NCBI GenBank assembly: GCA_030377865.1
Contig: JAUCGA010000041.1
Location: forward strand, 1-44,781
DNA: 44,781 nt
Direction: 5' to 3'
DNA from: Anaerolineales bacterium HSG25
Lineage (GTDB): Bacteria; Chloroflexota; Anaerolineae; 4572-78; J111
Shown here: piece by piece, positions 42,460 through 44,781 of the stretch
Numbering within the stretch: the stretch's first letter is position 1
Layout: every line of letters starts with the position of its first letter
Notes under the pieces: generated by a model
What the model was told of the DNA's origin: nothing
Seen by the model: only the letters and a program-made list of their open reading frames with translations
The model's database searches: none
Position numbers and translations under genes: made by a program

Positions 42460-42812
42460 TTAGGCAGTTCCAAGAAAATAAATCTCCCAACTGACAACTG
42501 TTTAAACAACATTGTATTCTTGACCCGATTTATCAAGCCTGAGCATGAACGATATATAAAACTCATCTCCTTTTAAATAAGGACGACTTTGTTCCTTTGC
42601 TCTGCTTGATGGTTACAGTCCATTAGGTTGTGTTTTGTAAAATGGGAGTGAAACTATGATGTCCAGATAAATTCAAGCCTGATGTCAGCCTTCCTTGAAG
42701 CAAAATACAACATCAATAAGAAAGAACCGAGTTTTTTCTGGTGGCCTGATAGATAGAGAAACATGGTAGAGGTCTCTCTTCACTAGTTTGTCAGAGGATA
42801 AAAAACAGGTCA

Positions 42813-43187
42813 TCAATTGGGTGTGCTAAGATTTTTAACGACCACAGTGAAATCTTGCCAGTTAAATGGCTTCAAGATAAAATCATTTGCTCCCGCGGCA
42901 ATACAAACCGATTGACGGTCTATTGCCGAGGTCATAAGAATCGTTAACTCTTTCCAATCTACATTCCCCCTAATCTGTTCAACATAGCCCAATGTTTCTT
43001 GAGAGCTTAGATGAAAATCTAGGATTAGTATTTGGGGCTTTTCTGTTTCTAATAAAGGAAAAATTCCTTTTTCTTCATCAACATCGTTAACGGACGAGGT
43101 TTTGTAGTTTTCCATCGACAAAATTGTCTCAAGTAAACTACAAATAGTTATATCATCATCTACAATTAAAACTTTTGTATTTTCCAT
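42813..43187 (-). CDS. Receiver-only response regulator
   Basis: The 124-residue protein is one receiver domain. KVLIVDDDITI holds the acidic pair, QILILDFHLS has the phospho-acceptor Asp near 54, TILMTSA provides the conserved Thr/Ser and FILKPF the Lys. There is no output domain, so it would act by protein contact, as CheY or Spo0F do. It has its own promoter and is divergent from the YqeC-MocA gene. No histidine kinase is adjacent; the two kinase fusions in this window are possible partners only by inference. Confidence 0.9.
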   Translation of the reverse strand: MENTKVLIVDDDITICSLLETILSMENYKTSSVNDVDEEKGIFPLLETEKPQILILDFHLSSQETLGYVEQIRGNVDWKELTILMTSAIDRQSVCIAAGANDFILKPFNWQDFTVVVKNLSTPN

Positions 43188-43242
43188 AAAATCGCATCTG
43201 TAAGTATGGTTTTCAGGTTATCCTGAGTGCAATCACCCCTAA

Positions 43243-43271
43243 ATTATACCAGTCGCATACCTAAAGCGCAA
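43243..43271 (-). promoter_or_regulatory. Sigma-70-type promoter of the receiver gene
   Basis: On the minus strand TTGCGC (43266-43271) and a perfect TATAAT (43243-43248) are separated by exactly 17 bp. The expected transcript start is about 50 bases upstream of the ATG at 43187. Confidence 0.5.
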
Positions 43272-43298
43272 TATCTCAATTAAAGTCAGAGGAGATTT

Positions 43299-44678
43299 AT
43301 GAAAATCGCCCGAGCAATACAGATTACACAAGGTGATGTCACTGCTTTGGTCGGAGGAGGCGGAAAAACTAGCAGTATGTTTCAACTCGCCAGCGAACTA
43401 CCAGCCACTTGGCGAGTGCTCATCACCACCACCACCCGTATCTTCGCCGCCCAGATAAAACAGGCTTCAGCATGGCTTACCTATAAATCCGACGTTGAGT
43501 CATTTGCTAGTTTACTAACTCGGTTGGATGAACTATTTGTCACACAGAAACAAGTTTTGTTGATAGGGCACGCAGATGAAGCGATTAACAAGGCGTTTGG
43601 AGTTGCGCCGAGTCTCGTTGATGAACTAGCCGCCACAGGTCGATTTGATGCGATCATTGTTGAGGCCGATGGCTCGCGAATGTGTTCATTTAAAGCACCT
43701 GCTACGCACGAACCCGTAATCCCAGCTTGTACCAGCATTGTTATACCTGTTGTGGGACTAGATGTTATTGCTCAACCTTTACACCCCAACTATGTTCACC
43801 GAGCAGAGTTGGTCAGTCGGCTAACTGAAACCCCCATCAACCAGCCAGTTTCCGCCCAAACGGTGACACAGGTATTAAGCCATGCTCAGGGTGGCCTAAA
43901 AAACGTACCGCCTCAGGCCAAAGTCATCCCACTTTTAAACAAAGCCGATGCTGAATCAGGTGACACCATATCACGATTATCTGTCGCTCAACACATGGCT
44001 CAAGAGTTGTTGCAGACTCCACGAATTAGTGCCGTGATGATTGGGCAAGTCCGTCAAGCAAAACAACCGATTTTAGAATGCCATGCTCGAGTTGCGGCGG
44101 TAATTTTAGCCGCAGGTGGCGCGAGTCGTTTTGGTTCGCCCAAACAACTCGCGCTATGGCAAGGACAGAGTTTACTAGAACGGGCTGTTGAAACTGTTTT
44201 AGCCGCGTCAGTCGATTCGGTAACGGTCGTGTTAGGTTCAGAGACAGCCCAATCGGAACGATTATTAACCAACTATCCCGTTCAAGTTGTCGTAAATCAC
44301 GATTGGGCCACCGGACAGAGTAGCTCCATGCAGGCAGGTTTGAACACTTTGCCCAAAAATATAAATGGTGTACTATTCATGTTAGTTGACTTACCAAATG
44401 TAACCTCAACTATTATTGACCTGTTGATTACACGATACCAACAGACGTTGGCTCCTATCGTTTGGCCTGAATTTGAAGGGCGACGTGGCAACCCAGTTTT
44501 GTTTGACCAAACTATGTTCGCCGAACTACATACCATTCGAGGTGACCAAGGTGGACGAGCAGTTATCAAAACACATCAACATGTTGCCGAACGGGTAGCG
44601 GTGTCTCATGCTGGAATCTTACAAGATATTGACCATCCCGAAGATTTAGCCAAGATTAAGGGATTTCCAAGGAAATAA
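43299..44678 (+). CDS. YqeC - molybdenum cofactor cytidylyltransferase (MocA-like) fusion
   Basis: Residues about 1-250 match YqeC, a selenium-dependent hydroxylase accessory protein: GDVTALVGGGGKTSSMFQLA with a P-loop-like GGGGKTS, then TTTTRIFA, and IIVEADGSR. Residues about 262-455 are a MobA-like nucleotidyltransferase of the MocA type: AVILAAGGASRFGSPKQLA (nucleotide loop), DSVTVVLGS, DWATGQSSSMQAGL, FMLVDLPNV (metal Asp) and RRGNPVLF. MocA makes the cytosine-dinucleotide form of molybdopterin for the xanthine-dehydrogenase family. GAGGAGA lies 6 bases before the ATG. No such oxidase gene is in the window. Its last codons and stop (TTTCCAAGGAAATAA) overlap a short motif repeated at 42474. 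Confidence 0.88.
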   Translation: MKIARAIQITQGDVTALVGGGGKTSSMFQLASELPATWRVLITTTTRIFAAQIKQASAWLTYKSDVESFASLLTRLDELFVTQKQVLLIGHADEAINKAFGVAPSLVDELAATGRFDAIIVEADGSRMCSFKAPATHEPVIPACTSIVIPVVGLDVIAQPLHPNYVHRAELVSRLTETPINQPVSAQTVTQVLSHAQGGLKNVPPQAKVIPLLNKADAESGDTISRLSVAQHMAQELLQTPRISAVMIGQVRQAKQPILECHARVAAVILAAGGASRFGSPKQLALWQGQSLLERAVETVLAASVDSVTVVLGSETAQSERLLTNYPVQVVVNHDWATGQSSSMQAGLNTLPKNINGVLFMLVDLPNVTSTIIDLLITRYQQTLAPIVWPEFEGRRGNPVLFDQTMFAELHTIRGDQGGRAVIKTHQHVAERVAVSHAGILQDIDHPEDLAKIKGFPRK

Positions 44679-44708
44679 ATCTCCCAAACTGATTAAATTC
44701 TCTATGTC

Positions 44709-44779
44709 ATTCCCGCATGCTTTTAGCGGGAATCCACATTCTGCATACAAATGGATGCCCGATAACAACATTCGGGCAT
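44709..44779. repeat. Two short hairpins at the window end
   Basis: ATTCCCGC/GCGGGAAT (44709-44733) and ATGCCCGA/TCGGGCAT (44755-44779) are perfect 8-bp-arm hairpins with 9-base loops. They have the look of a dispersed repeat and are followed by the window end. Confidence 0.5.
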
Positions 44780-44781
44780 GA

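Overview
The window looks like a piece of a Chloroflexota chromosome, most likely from an Anaerolineae-type filamentous bacterium. This is inferred from protein content and not from any rRNA. The pointers are FHA-FHA-ABC transporters, very long Ser/Thr-kinase/histidine-kinase hybrids, a GT-C membrane protein with a long exported tail, a secreted FG-GAP protein ending in a YLPVIVK tail, a 7TMR-HD protein beside ybeY, and intergenic spaces packed with short palindromic mobile elements. No rRNA, tRNA, CRISPR array, phage gene or complete transposase gene was seen.

Layout. 1-122: the 3' end of a group II intron (domains V and VI), cut by the window edge. 379-6930: FHA-ABC transporter, a LolA-like lipoprotein, a secreted protein of unknown function and a PsbP-like lipoprotein. 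7242-8559: arfB, a rhodanese and a YdjM-like membrane hydrolase. 8932-10711: a receiver-only response regulator whose only plausible start is ATC, then two convergent GNAT acetyltransferases. 11436-12677: M29 aminopeptidase. 13155-18931: TPR protein and GT-C membrane protein, overlapping by 4 nt. 19584-25889: a 2101-residue Ser/Thr kinase-AAA-TPR-GAF-histidine kinase. 26070-30382: substrate-binding lipoprotein, GT4 glycosyltransferase, a 5'-truncated alpha/beta hydrolase and hemB. Minus strand 36310-30515: secreted FG-GAP protein, CPBP protease and an ABC-ATPase/histidine-kinase fusion. Minus strand 42122-36778: PHP-AlbA_2 protein, yqeY, pgpH-like and ybeY. 42813-44678: a second lone receiver and a divergent YqeC-MocA fusion.

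The most striking content lies between the genes. At least four families of short non-autonomous elements can be delimited by inverted ends and target duplications. Family A is 91 bp with GTAA ends and 8-bp duplications, as in IS66 elements; it has eight copies in two linked sequence subtypes. Family B is about 130-160 bp with TA at its ends. Family C is about 160 bp with 6-7-bp duplications. Family D is about 100 bp with TA ends. They are nested in each other, so part of the insertion order can be read (A into B, C into B, C beside A). Most A copies sit at the 3' end of a gene; one supplies the stop codon of the CPBP protease gene and one duplicates the stop region of ybeY.

Signalling is the main functional theme: two histidine-kinase fusions, one eukaryotic-type kinase, an FHA transporter able in principle to read phosphothreonine, two lone receivers and a PgpH-type cyclic-dinucleotide phosphodiesterase candidate. 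No kinase lies beside its receiver, so partnerships are guesses. Housekeeping genes (hemB, arfB, ybeY, yqeY) look intact.
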